A program made the translations under genes and the position numbers. The notes under the pieces are model-generated. The model ran no database searches. It was not told the origin of the DNA and was given only the letters and a program-made list of their open reading frames with translations. Of a DNA stretch of 64,000 bases, positions 17,987 through 26,031 are shown in pieces (the stretch's first letter is position 1; each line of letters opens with the position of its first letter). Location of the stretch: contig JAJFKU010000038.1 of the NCBI GenBank assembly GCA_021773035.1, forward strand, positions 62,001-126,000. The letters run 5' to 3'. The DNA is from Woeseiaceae bacterium (GTDB lineage: Bacteria; Pseudomonadota; Gammaproteobacteria; Steroidobacterales; Woeseiaceae).

Positions 17987-20728
17987 ATGAATTTCACCCC
18001 TCGTCTGGCGTTGCTGTCCCTGCTGTTTTGCCTGTCGGCCAATGCGGCAGAATTATCCGATGTAAAGATCGAGTATGACAAGTTTAGGCTGGACAATGGT
18101 CTGACGGTTATCGTGCATGAAGATCGTAAGGCGCCGATTGTTCAGGTCAGCGTCTGGTACAAAGTCGGCATGAAGGATGAACCCGAAGGCAAGACCGAGT
18201 TTTCGCACTTGTTCGAACATTTGATGTTTAACGGTTCCGAAAACTACGACGAAGAGTGGTTTGGGGCATTCGAAGCAATCGGTGCGACCGCGGTAAACGG
18301 GACGACACGGTTCGATCGCACGAATTTTTTTGAAACTGTGCCAACGCCAGCTCTCGACATGAGCTTGTGGCTGGAGTCAGATCGCATGGGGTATCTGCTC
18401 GGCGCGGTGACTCAGGAGAAGCTCGATAAGCAGCGCAGTGTCGTAAGGAACGAAAGGCGCCAGCGCGACAATCAGCCCTACGGTAGGGTCGAATATCGCA
18501 TGCTGGAGAGCTTGTTCCCCGTGGGCCACCCGTATCACCACAGCACTCCTGGTTCGATGAAGGACCTCGAAAAGGCGTCGCTTGAAGATGTCCACCAGTG
18601 GTTTAGTGACTACTACGGCGCGGCCAATGCGGTCCTCGTTCTCGCCGGCGATATTGATGCGGCGACAGCCAAACCGTTGGTAGAAAAATACTTCGGCGAT
18701 ATTTCGGCTGGTCCACCCGTCAAACGTATTGATTCGATGATCCCGGATCGAACGAATGATACCTTTGAGGTCATGTACGATCGAGTGCCACAGGTTCGTA
18801 CATATCGCTACTGGGCTGTACCTGGACGCATCGCGCCGGAACGCCACGAACTTGAACTCGCCGCGAGCGTTCTCGGTGGCGGAAATAATTCGCGTTTATA
18901 TCAAGCGCTCGTTTATAAGAATCAGCTTGCCGCATCCGTAATCGTTAGTGTTGAAGAACACCAGCTGGCAAGCATCTTCTCGATTGAGGTTACGATCAAC
19001 CAGGGTTCGTCCCTTGATGAGGTCAACCGGCTAATCGACGTGGAGATGACCCGTTTCCTGCATGACGGCCCGACACGGGATGAACTGGAGCTTGCACAAA
19101 GCCGTTACAACGCGTCGATGATTCGCGGACTCGAAAGAATCGGCGGTTCTCGTGGCAAAGCGAGCACTCTTGCAGAGGGTGAAATCTACGCCGGTGACCC
19201 GGCTTTCTATCGCACCAGTCTTAAACGAATTAACGATGCCACGCCAAAATCCGTTAAAGACACAGCTGCGCAGTGGTTGCACGACGGGCGCCATCAATTG
19301 GATGTCCTGCCATTTGGGAAACATTCCGTCATGGAGTCAAGGCTTGATCGCAGCACCGGACCGCCGCCAGTCGGGGCTTTCCCGGAACTCGATTTCCCGG
19401 AGATTCGGCGGGCCACACTCTCTAACGGACTCGAAGTCGTCGTAGCCGAAAGGAACACGGTGCCGATCATCAATATCGCGCTGCAATTTGATGCCGGCTA
19501 TGCTGCTGATTCACACAGCAAACCCGGTACTGCGAGCTTCGCGATGGCCATGCTCGACGAGGGTACGAAATCGCGATCCGCGCAGGAAATCAGCTCCGAA
19601 GCAGAGTTACTCGGTGCCCGTATTGGCAGCGATTCGAATCTGGATATGTCGACTGTTTCATTGTCAGCGCTCAAGGATAAACTGAAGCCATCGATCGAGC
19701 TTTTTGCCGATTTTGTGTTGAATCCGGCGTTCAACGACGTAGAAATCGAGCGACTGCGACAACGTTGGATTACGAATATCAGGCAAGAGAAGGCCGCTTC
19801 GATGGGTATAGCGCTGCGAATCCTGCCGCCGTTGCTATACGGCAAGGACCACGCCTACGGCATTCCGCCGACCGGATCGGGCACGGCAGATTCGATCAAT
19901 AGTTTAACGCGCCAGGGTCTTGTGGACTTCCACCGCACCTGGATTCAACCCGGCAACGCCACGCTGTTCGTCGTTGGTGACACCAGCATGGACGAGATTC
20001 TGCCGGCACTCGAAAATGCCTTCGGAAAATGGCGCGACGTGGGGGCCCCCGCTCCGTCAAAGAATCTCGCCGAAGTTAAAATCGCGGATCGAAGTCGAAT
20101 CATTATTGTAGACAAGCCAGAGTCTCAACAGTCGCTCATCCTGGCGGGCCACATTGCGCCAGCAACCGGGGTGCAGGAGAATATCGCTATTTTGACGATG
20201 AACGATGTTCTCGGCGGTGGGTTCACAGCGCGCGTCAACATGAATCTGCGAGAAGACAAAGGCTGGGCATACGCCGCCAATACCGGTGTGTCGGATACAC
20301 GTGGACAGCGTATATGGTTTGTTTATGCACCGGTGCAGACCGATCGCACCAGCGATTCTATCAAAGAGTTGATCGACGAATTCAATGCCTATCTGAACGA
20401 CGCGAAAGCCACGGACAGCGAAGTTATGCGAAGCATCCGGAAAAGTATCAATAGTCTTCCCGGCCGGTACGAGACTGGTGGCGCAGTACTGGAGGCGTTG
20501 CTATCGAATCAGCGCTTTGGTCGCGATGATGAGTACATCGAGTCACTGGCGGGGCAGTATCACAGCCTGGCTCTTGATGATGTTCATGATGCCGCAGACG
20601 AGGTGATCAAAGCCAATAAACTTACGTGGATCGTTGTTGGCGACCGCGAGAAAATAGAGGCCGGCCTAATAGCACTCAAGATCGGTCCGGTCAGCGCCAT
20701 GGATGCCGACGGCAGTGTTGTCCAATAA
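17987..20728 (+). CDS. M16 (insulinase/pitrilysin) family zinc protease, secreted
   Basis: A 913-residue two-module M16 metallopeptidase with a signal peptide (MNFTPRLALLSLLFCLSANA, cleavage before AE) and therefore likely periplasmic. The inverted zinc motif HLFEH lies at residues 74-78 with the distal Glu expected about 70 residues later. The second module (from about residue 480) has no HxxEH and should be the inactive structural half. AGGAGAG precedes the ATG. It probably degrades peptides; the substrate is unknown. It follows hisE by 58 bases but may have its own promoter. Confidence 0.93.
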   Translation: MNFTPRLALLSLLFCLSANAAELSDVKIEYDKFRLDNGLTVIVHEDRKAPIVQVSVWYKVGMKDEPEGKTEFSHLFEHLMFNGSENYDEEWFGAFEAIGATAVNGTTRFDRTNFFETVPTPALDMSLWLESDRMGYLLGAVTQEKLDKQRSVVRNERRQRDNQPYGRVEYRMLESLFPVGHPYHHSTPGSMKDLEKASLEDVHQWFSDYYGAANAVLVLAGDIDAATAKPLVEKYFGDISAGPPVKRIDSMIPDRTNDTFEVMYDRVPQVRTYRYWAVPGRIAPERHELELAASVLGGGNNSRLYQALVYKNQLAASVIVSVEEHQLASIFSIEVTINQGSSLDEVNRLIDVEMTRFLHDGPTRDELELAQSRYNASMIRGLERIGGSRGKASTLAEGEIYAGDPAFYRTSLKRINDATPKSVKDTAAQWLHDGRHQLDVLPFGKHSVMESRLDRSTGPPPVGAFPELDFPEIRRATLSNGLEVVVAERNTVPIINIALQFDAGYAADSHSKPGTASFAMAMLDEGTKSRSAQEISSEAELLGARIGSDSNLDMSTVSLSALKDKLKPSIELFADFVLNPAFNDVEIERLRQRWITNIRQEKAASMGIALRILPPLLYGKDHAYGIPPTGSGTADSINSLTRQGLVDFHRTWIQPGNATLFVVGDTSMDEILPALENAFGKWRDVGAPAPSKNLAEVKIADRSRIIIVDKPESQQSLILAGHIAPATGVQENIAILTMNDVLGGGFTARVNMNLREDKGWAYAANTGVSDTRGQRIWFVYAPVQTDRTSDSIKELIDEFNAYLNDAKATDSEVMRSIRKSINSLPGRYETGGAVLEALLSNQRFGRDDEYIESLAGQYHSLALDDVHDAADEVIKANKLTWIVVGDREKIEAGLIALKIGPVSAMDADGSVVQ

Positions 20729-20788
20729 CTGATTGTGGCCGCTCGTCGTAGCTTGCTTGTCACCGGGCCTGATTAGCCGGGCAAGACA

Positions 20789-21382
20789 CTAGCCGCTGGA
20801 TTTTTCCATCGCTCTTGCATAGGCGGGGCGTGCAAGGCATCGATCCGCATACGCGTCGAGATTACGGCTGTCCGGCAACATCTCGAACATGCGCATGAAT
20901 ACGGCGCTGGAGCCGAGCATGACGTCCGCCGCCGTGAACTGCTCGCCGAGTACCCACTCCTTCTCTTCCAGGGCGTTGTCAAAGACCTCGATCATGCTGT
21001 CAAAGTCACCCCAGCCGCTGCGGGCCCGGTTGGCTTCGACCTTGTTGAACTGCTCAGACATAGCCGGCTCGATAACGGCCGGTGTGTACATCGTCCAGTA
21101 CAGGAACTTACCGCGCCTTGTGTCGTCGACCGCGGGCGCAAGGCGGTCGGCGCAATAGCGATCGGCGACATACAGACAAATAGCCGCAGACTCCGACATC
21201 GCCAGCTCTCCATCGACTATTGCCGGCACTTTGCCCATCGGGCTTGCGGCAAGGAACTCGTCGCTATCGTTGCGGTCCTCGGCATATAAATCGACGCGCT
21301 CGGTTTCATAGTCGATTCCGGTTTCTTCCAGCAACCAGAAAACCCGCGTCGAGCGGGTCTGGGGTGCCCAGAACAGTTTCAT
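20789..21382 (-). CDS. Glutathione S-transferase family protein
   Basis: A 197-residue protein with an N-terminal thioredoxin-like GST domain (KLFWAPQTRSTRVFWLLEET; the glutathione gamma-glutamyl contact in MGKVPAIVDGELAMSESAAI) and an all-helical C-terminal domain ending in YADRCLARPAYARAM. It likely conjugates or reduces substrates using glutathione in the cytoplasm; the substrate is not evident. Its ATG overlaps the lysAC stop by four bases, so it is translationally coupled to lysine synthesis, a pairing I cannot explain. Confidence 0.9.
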   Translation of the reverse strand: MKLFWAPQTRSTRVFWLLEETGIDYETERVDLYAEDRNDSDEFLAASPMGKVPAIVDGELAMSESAAICLYVADRYCADRLAPAVDDTRRGKFLYWTMYTPAVIEPAMSEQFNKVEANRARSGWGDFDSMIEVFDNALEEKEWVLGEQFTAADVMLGSSAVFMRMFEMLPDSRNLDAYADRCLARPAYARAMEKSSG

Positions 21383-24021
21383 ATCACTATCTCCTCTGCA
21401 ACCGCGCGTCGATTGTATTGCGAGCTCATGACGTATCCGTAAGCACCGGCATTGGCAATCAGGATAACATCCCCCTCCTCTGTCGGCGGTAACAGCCGGT
21501 CGCTGCCGAGGCGATCGCCTGTTTCGCAGATTGGACCAACGACGGTGACCGTCTCGCTCGGTGTCTGGTCTGCCCGCGTCAGATTTACGATCTCGTGATA
21601 GGAGCCGTACAGTGCCGGCCGGATCAGCGAATTCATGCCGGTGCCAACGCCTATGTAGCGCATTTCACCCTTACCCTTTGTTTGCGTACAGCGCGTCAGC
21701 AGCACGCCGGCCCTGGCCACCAGATAGCGGCCGGGCTCCAGCCACAGGTCAAACTGCGGATACGCCTCCCTTATCTCCGCCAGGGTTGCGTCAAGACGAG
21801 CGAGGTCGAATGCCTTGTCACCGGGTTTTTCGGGCACGCCCAGGCCACCGCCAAGATCGATTGTCTTTACATCCGGAAATCGCTCAGCGATGAGTACCAG
21901 TTCGCCGGCAACGCTGCGCCAGTTCTCGGGGTCGAGAATGCCACTGCCACTGTGTGCATGAATGCCGGTCACGGTAGCACCGGCAGCGTCGATCAGCCTG
22001 GCGAGTTCATCGACTTCAAATCTCGGTACACCGAACTTTGAATGCACGCCGGCGGTCTTGACATGTTCATGGTGACCCCGCCCCTGTCCCGGATCGACGC
22101 GGATGAACAACTCTTGCCCCTTGAACATCTCCGGCCAGGCCTGTAACGGATACAGATTATCCAGCGTTACCTGCAGACCCGCTTTCAGCGCCCATTCGTA
22201 TTCCTCACGAGGCGCGAAGTTCGGCGTAAAGAGAATGCGGCCAAGATCGAGGTCCGGAATGACCTCCTGCAGCCACTCAACCTCTCCCGGCGACACGCAC
22301 TCGAAGTCTACGCCGGCAGTGCTCAGGGTTTGCAGTAATTCCGCGTTGAAGTTCGCTTTAACGGCGTACAGAATTCGACTGATGTTTTTTAGCTGCATGA
22401 GACTGTCGGCTGCGTCAGCGACACTGTCCCGATCATAGACATAGGCGTTCAACTGCCCGTCGGCGAGCTGCATCAACTGGTCACGTTTTTGCATCCACCA
22501 GGCATCCGGTGCGGCGACAAGCGGCTCGTCGCCGGCAAAAAGCCGCTCCCAGCTTTGGCCGAACACGGTTGTAGCGCCTTTTTTTCGAATGATGGTGGCG
22601 TGCAGTTTGCTGACCAGCCTCGGTCCCTGTTGCTTGTCCACAACAAAGCTCAGATTCAGGTCGTTTGCCGCCTGCGACATCAGGTGAATCCGTTCTTCTT
22701 CAAAAACCTCCAGCGCCGGTGCGAGGCGCGGAATAATCGTACGAATTTTTCGACCCACGAGGCTGACCGCCGAACAGTTGGAGATAACGCGTACGCGACA
22801 AAGCTTCTCCAGATCGTCGACCAGCGATTCCTCGACATCGTCCGATAACATTCCATCAGAAGTATCGATAGAAACCGTGACGTTCGTTTCCGAGGTTGAG
22901 ACGAGATCGACCGATACTCCGTTCTTGCTGAACGCTGCAAACGCTTTCGCGAGGAATCCAACTTCGTGCCACATGCCAACGCCGTCCATCGATATCAGCG
23001 TCAGTCCGCTGCGGCTGCAGATCCCTTTTACCTGTGGTTCGACCTCCTCGGTAACGGACGAAATTACCGTGCCGGCGATCTGCGGTGCCGCCGTGCTACG
23101 TATGAATAGCGGGATACCCAACTCGCGCACCGGCGTAATGCAACGGGGATGCAGTACCGCGCTGCCGGCCGATGCCAGCTCCTGAGCCTCGTCGTAATGC
23201 AGGGCGACCAACAATCGAGCGGAAGGCACGAGTTTTGGGTCGGCGCTAAACATACCGGGTACATCCGTCCAGACTTCGAGGCGCCGCGCCTGCAGTTTTG
23301 CGGCGAAATAGGAGGCCGACGTGTCGGAACCACCGCGCCCCAGCAGCACCGTCTCACCGCTCTTATTCCTGGCGATGAAGCCCTGCGTCAGAACAATGTT
23401 CCCGCAGGCCGCAACGGTCTTCTGCAATTCGACATCGGGGGAGAACTCGCAGGTAGCCGACAGATAGGAATTCGCCGTTTGACGGCCACTGCGAGAGCGG
23501 CTGGTTAGCAGGTCCCGCGCATCCACCCATTCCACCGGAACGGACTGCGCACACAGGTACGCGGCGCCGAGGCGCGTCGCCATCAGCTCACCGATAGCCA
23601 TAATCCTGACGCGCACCCGGACGCTGACCTCGCGCACGAGCCGGACACCGGCAACAAGCTGCTCCAGTTCGTGAAGCCGTTCACCCAGCAACTCCGGGCC
23701 ATCAAGACCCAGTTCTTCCGCCAACGCATAGTGCTGACTGCGAAGCTCCGCGAGCGCGTCTGACGGATCGTCATCTATCGCTGCCTGCAGCAGCGACTCC
23801 AGCGCGTTCGACACGCCCTTGAGCGCAGAATGAACAACCACTGGCTGCAGGCCTGCAGCCAGTCGTCGTCTTAGCAGCGCAGCGATTGTCCGCCAATTCT
23901 CGCCGGACGAGACGCTGGTGCCGCCGAATTTCATGACTACCAACGACGATTTTGCGATGACATCAGGGGCGCCTAATGCGGCACTATCTTCGAAATCTGC
24001 TTCTGTAGTCTCTGTACTCAT
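21379..24021 (-). CDS. lysAC: Bifunctional aspartate kinase / diaminopimelate decarboxylase
   Basis: An 880-residue fusion of the first and last enzymes of lysine synthesis. The N-terminal half is aspartokinase: VVMKFGGTSVSSGENW, GRGGSDTSASYFAA and VWTDVPGMFSADPKLV, followed by paired ACT domains (about residues 300-450). The C-terminal half, from about residue 480, is a PLP-dependent decarboxylase: the PLP lysine in ILYAVKANFNAELL, HAHSGSGILDPENW, DLGGGLGVPE, and GPICETGDRLG. The ATG at 24021 begins just before the kinase domain; an in-frame ATG at 24204 would add a Cys/Arg-rich tail running through the terminator and is rejected. Such fusions are known in Xanthomonadales-type bacteria. The leader contains a strong terminator. 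Confidence 0.95.
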   Translation of the reverse strand: MSTETTEADFEDSAALGAPDVIAKSSLVVMKFGGTSVSSGENWRTIAALLRRRLAAGLQPVVVHSALKGVSNALESLLQAAIDDDPSDALAELRSQHYALAEELGLDGPELLGERLHELEQLVAGVRLVREVSVRVRVRIMAIGELMATRLGAAYLCAQSVPVEWVDARDLLTSRSRSGRQTANSYLSATCEFSPDVELQKTVAACGNIVLTQGFIARNKSGETVLLGRGGSDTSASYFAAKLQARRLEVWTDVPGMFSADPKLVPSARLLVALHYDEAQELASAGSAVLHPRCITPVRELGIPLFIRSTAAPQIAGTVISSVTEEVEPQVKGICSRSGLTLISMDGVGMWHEVGFLAKAFAAFSKNGVSVDLVSTSETNVTVSIDTSDGMLSDDVEESLVDDLEKLCRVRVISNCSAVSLVGRKIRTIIPRLAPALEVFEEERIHLMSQAANDLNLSFVVDKQQGPRLVSKLHATIIRKKGATTVFGQSWERLFAGDEPLVAAPDAWWMQKRDQLMQLADGQLNAYVYDRDSVADAADSLMQLKNISRILYAVKANFNAELLQTLSTAGVDFECVSPGEVEWLQEVIPDLDLGRILFTPNFAPREEYEWALKAGLQVTLDNLYPLQAWPEMFKGQELFIRVDPGQGRGHHEHVKTAGVHSKFGVPRFEVDELARLIDAAGATVTGIHAHSGSGILDPENWRSVAGELVLIAERFPDVKTIDLGGGLGVPEKPGDKAFDLARLDATLAEIREAYPQFDLWLEPGRYLVARAGVLLTRCTQTKGKGEMRYIGVGTGMNSLIRPALYGSYHEIVNLTRADQTPSETVTVVGPICETGDRLGSDRLLPPTEEGDVILIANAGAYGYVMSSQYNRRAVAEEIVI

Positions 24022-24041
24022 CGGCTTGTCCAAACAAACGC

Positions 24042-24077
24042 AAAAAAAAAACCCGAAAGGATTATCCTGTCGGGTTT
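24042..24077 (-). terminator. Rho-independent terminator in the lysAC leader
   Basis: On the minus strand AAACCCGA pairs with TCGGGTTT, with an inner AGGA/TCCT pair, followed by ten T (24051-24042), ending about 20 bases before the lysAC start. A terminator placed inside the leader of its own gene is expected to act as an attenuator. The sequence just upstream can fold into GGCAAC/GTTGTC enclosing CCGGCT/AGCCCGG, a possible competing structure. No lysine-rich leader peptide was found. It could also simply end a transcript from ilvD. Confidence 0.8.
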
Positions 24078-24167
24078 GCTGACAACGTCCGGGCTTTATC
24101 AGCCGGTACTGTTGCCACTCGCACCCACGCACCTCTGGCGCGCCATGTGTTTTATAGGTTTTATTAT

Positions 24168-24197
24168 CGCATCGAAAGCATCGAAAGCATCGATGCG
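24168..24197. repeat. Tandem 9-bp repeat forming an inverted repeat
   Basis: GCATCGAAA is repeated twice (24169-24177, 24178-24186), followed by GCATCGATG. The outer arms CGCATCGA (24168-24175) and TCGATGCG (24190-24197) are exactly complementary. It lies about 150 bases upstream of lysAC in the ilvD-lysAC gap and may be a regulator site or an RNA hairpin; no known binding site is recognised. Confidence 0.7.
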
Positions 24198-24277
24198 TCG
24201 GCACAATACATGGGTGTCGTAAAAGATCATCGACGCAGTAGAACCAACCTGGGCAAAAAGGTCAAGCACCGATGCAA

Positions 24278-25966
24278 CTACTCGTCCCAGGCCGGCGGGA
24301 TAGTGACAGCACCTTCCGAGGCCGACGAAACTGCGCTGCGGTACTTGGCCAGCGCGCCACGTGTGACCGGCGATGCCGGTCGCTTCCATTCAGCGCGGCG
24401 AGCCGCCATTGTCGCATCGTCAACGTGGACATCAATCGTCTTGCTGTCCGCATCGATGCGGATGCGATCGCCATCCTCCAGGAGCGCTATCGGGCCACCG
24501 ACTGCCGCTTCCGGTGTGACGTGCCCAACCACGAATCCATGGCTGCCGCCGGAGAAGCGTCCATCGGTGATGAGCGCAACGTCTTCGCCCAGGCCCTTGC
24601 CCATGATCGCCCCCGTCGGACTTAGCATTTCACGCATGCCCGGAGCCCCTTTTGGACCCTCGTAACGGATAACAATAACGTCACCCGCCTTGATACGGTT
24701 ATCCAGAATTGCCTGCAGTGCGGCTTCCTCGGAATGAAACACCCGCGCCGACCCTTCGAAGTGCAGGCCTTCTTTGCCGGTTATCTTCGCCACTGCACCC
24801 TCTGGTGCAAGATTGCCGTAGAGAATTGAAAGGTGGCTGTCAGCTTTTATCGGCGTGTCAAAGTCGCGAATAATGTCCTGGCCCTTCGGGTAGTCGGCGA
24901 CGCCGGCAAGGTTTTCGGCCAGACTCATACCGGACACGGTCATGCAGTCACCGTGCAGAAAGCCCTTGTCCAACATACGTTTCATCAACGGTTGAATCCC
25001 GCCTATTTCGATTAACTCCGACATCAGATACTTGCCGCTGGGTTTGAGGTCGGCCAGCACCGGCGTTCTGGCCCCGATGCGCGTGAAGTCGTCCAGGGAC
25101 AGATCAACATCGGCCTCACGTGCGATCGCCAGCAGATGCAGGACAGCGTTCGTCGAACCGCCCAGGGCGATCACGACGGTGATCGCATTCTCGAAAGCAT
25201 CCCGCGTCATAATATCCAGCGGCTTTATATCCTCCTGAATCAACTTCAGAACGGCTTCACCGGCACGGCGGCAGTCCGCGACTTTGTCGCTGGACACCGC
25301 CTCTTGTGCAGAACTGTTGCCGAGACTCATGCCCAGCGCCTCAATGGCGGACGCCATGGTGTTGGCGGTATACATACCGCCGCAGGCTCCCGGCCCGGGG
25401 ATCGCGGTTTGCTCAACCTCCAGCAATTCCTCCGCCGACATGCTGCCACCGGCTCTCGCACCAACGGCCTCGAAAACGGAAACGATATCGCGACGTCCGG
25501 CGCCCGGCCGAATGGTGCCGCCATAGACGAATACCGACGGCCTGTTGAGACGTGCCATAGCCATTACACAGGCCGGCATGTTTTTGTCGCAACCACCGAT
25601 TGCGACGACGCCGTCGAAGCCTTCGGCACCGGTTACCGCTTCAATGGAGTCGGCAATGATTTCACGCGAAACCAGCGAGTAACGCATTCCGGGCGTACCC
25701 ATCGAGATACCGTCGGAGACACTGATAGTGTTAAAAATAACGCCCTTACCACCGGCCTCGTCAACACCCTTTACCGCCTCCTGCGCGAGATCGCCAATAT
25801 GCATGTTGCACGGGGTGACCATGCTCCAGGTAGAGGCAATACCGATCTGAGGACGTTGAAAATCCTCCTCCTTGAAACCGACGGCACGCAGCATTGCGCG
25901 GCTGGGGGCTTGCTCGTCACCGTCGACGACGACGCGGGAATAGCGTCGCAGGTCTTTCTCGCTCAT
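24278..25966 (-). CDS. ilvD: Dihydroxy-acid dehydratase
   Basis: IlvD dehydrates the dihydroxy-acids made by IlvC to 2-keto acids for valine, isoleucine and leucine, using an iron-sulfur cluster and Mg2+. The 562-residue length is the shorter IlvD type. Cluster cysteines are in [18 protein letters not shown] and [31 protein letters not shown] is near the C-terminus. It lies between lysAC and a kinase gene on the minus strand, physically apart from ilvC-leu. The ribosome site is weak. Confidence 0.96.
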   Translation of the reverse strand: MSEKDLRRYSRVVVDGDEQAPSRAMLRAVGFKEEDFQRPQIGIASTWSMVTPCNMHIGDLAQEAVKGVDEAGGKGVIFNTISVSDGISMGTPGMRYSLVSREIIADSIEAVTGAEGFDGVVAIGGCDKNMPACVMAMARLNRPSVFVYGGTIRPGAGRRDIVSVFEAVGARAGGSMSAEELLEVEQTAIPGPGACGGMYTANTMASAIEALGMSLGNSSAQEAVSSDKVADCRRAGEAVLKLIQEDIKPLDIMTRDAFENAITVVIALGGSTNAVLHLLAIAREADVDLSLDDFTRIGARTPVLADLKPSGKYLMSELIEIGGIQPLMKRMLDKGFLHGDCMTVSGMSLAENLAGVADYPKGQDIIRDFDTPIKADSHLSILYGNLAPEGAVAKITGKEGLHFEGSARVFHSEEAALQAILDNRIKAGDVIVIRYEGPKGAPGMREMLSPTGAIMGKGLGEDVALITDGRFSGGSHGFVVGHVTPEAAVGGPIALLEDGDRIRIDADSKTIDVHVDDATMAARRAEWKRPASPVTRGALAKYRSAVSSASEGAVTIPPAWDE

Positions 25967-26031
25967 GGGTCTGCTGGTACTCCGATTGTACTCCGCCGAA
26001 TGCGAAGCCTGCGCGGCAGTCTAGCAGCAAT

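Noticed and set aside
24078..24140. Possible lysine riboswitch before lysAC, because AGAGGTGCG on the minus strand resembles its conserved core
   Set aside because: Only about 60 bases lie between this string and the terminator, too few for the five-helix lysine aptamer, and the other conserved blocks are missing.
24093..24145. 15-residue minus-strand peptide starting ATGGCGCGCC upstream of lysAC as a leader peptide
   Set aside because: It has no lysine codons and no ribosome site, so it does not look like a control peptide.
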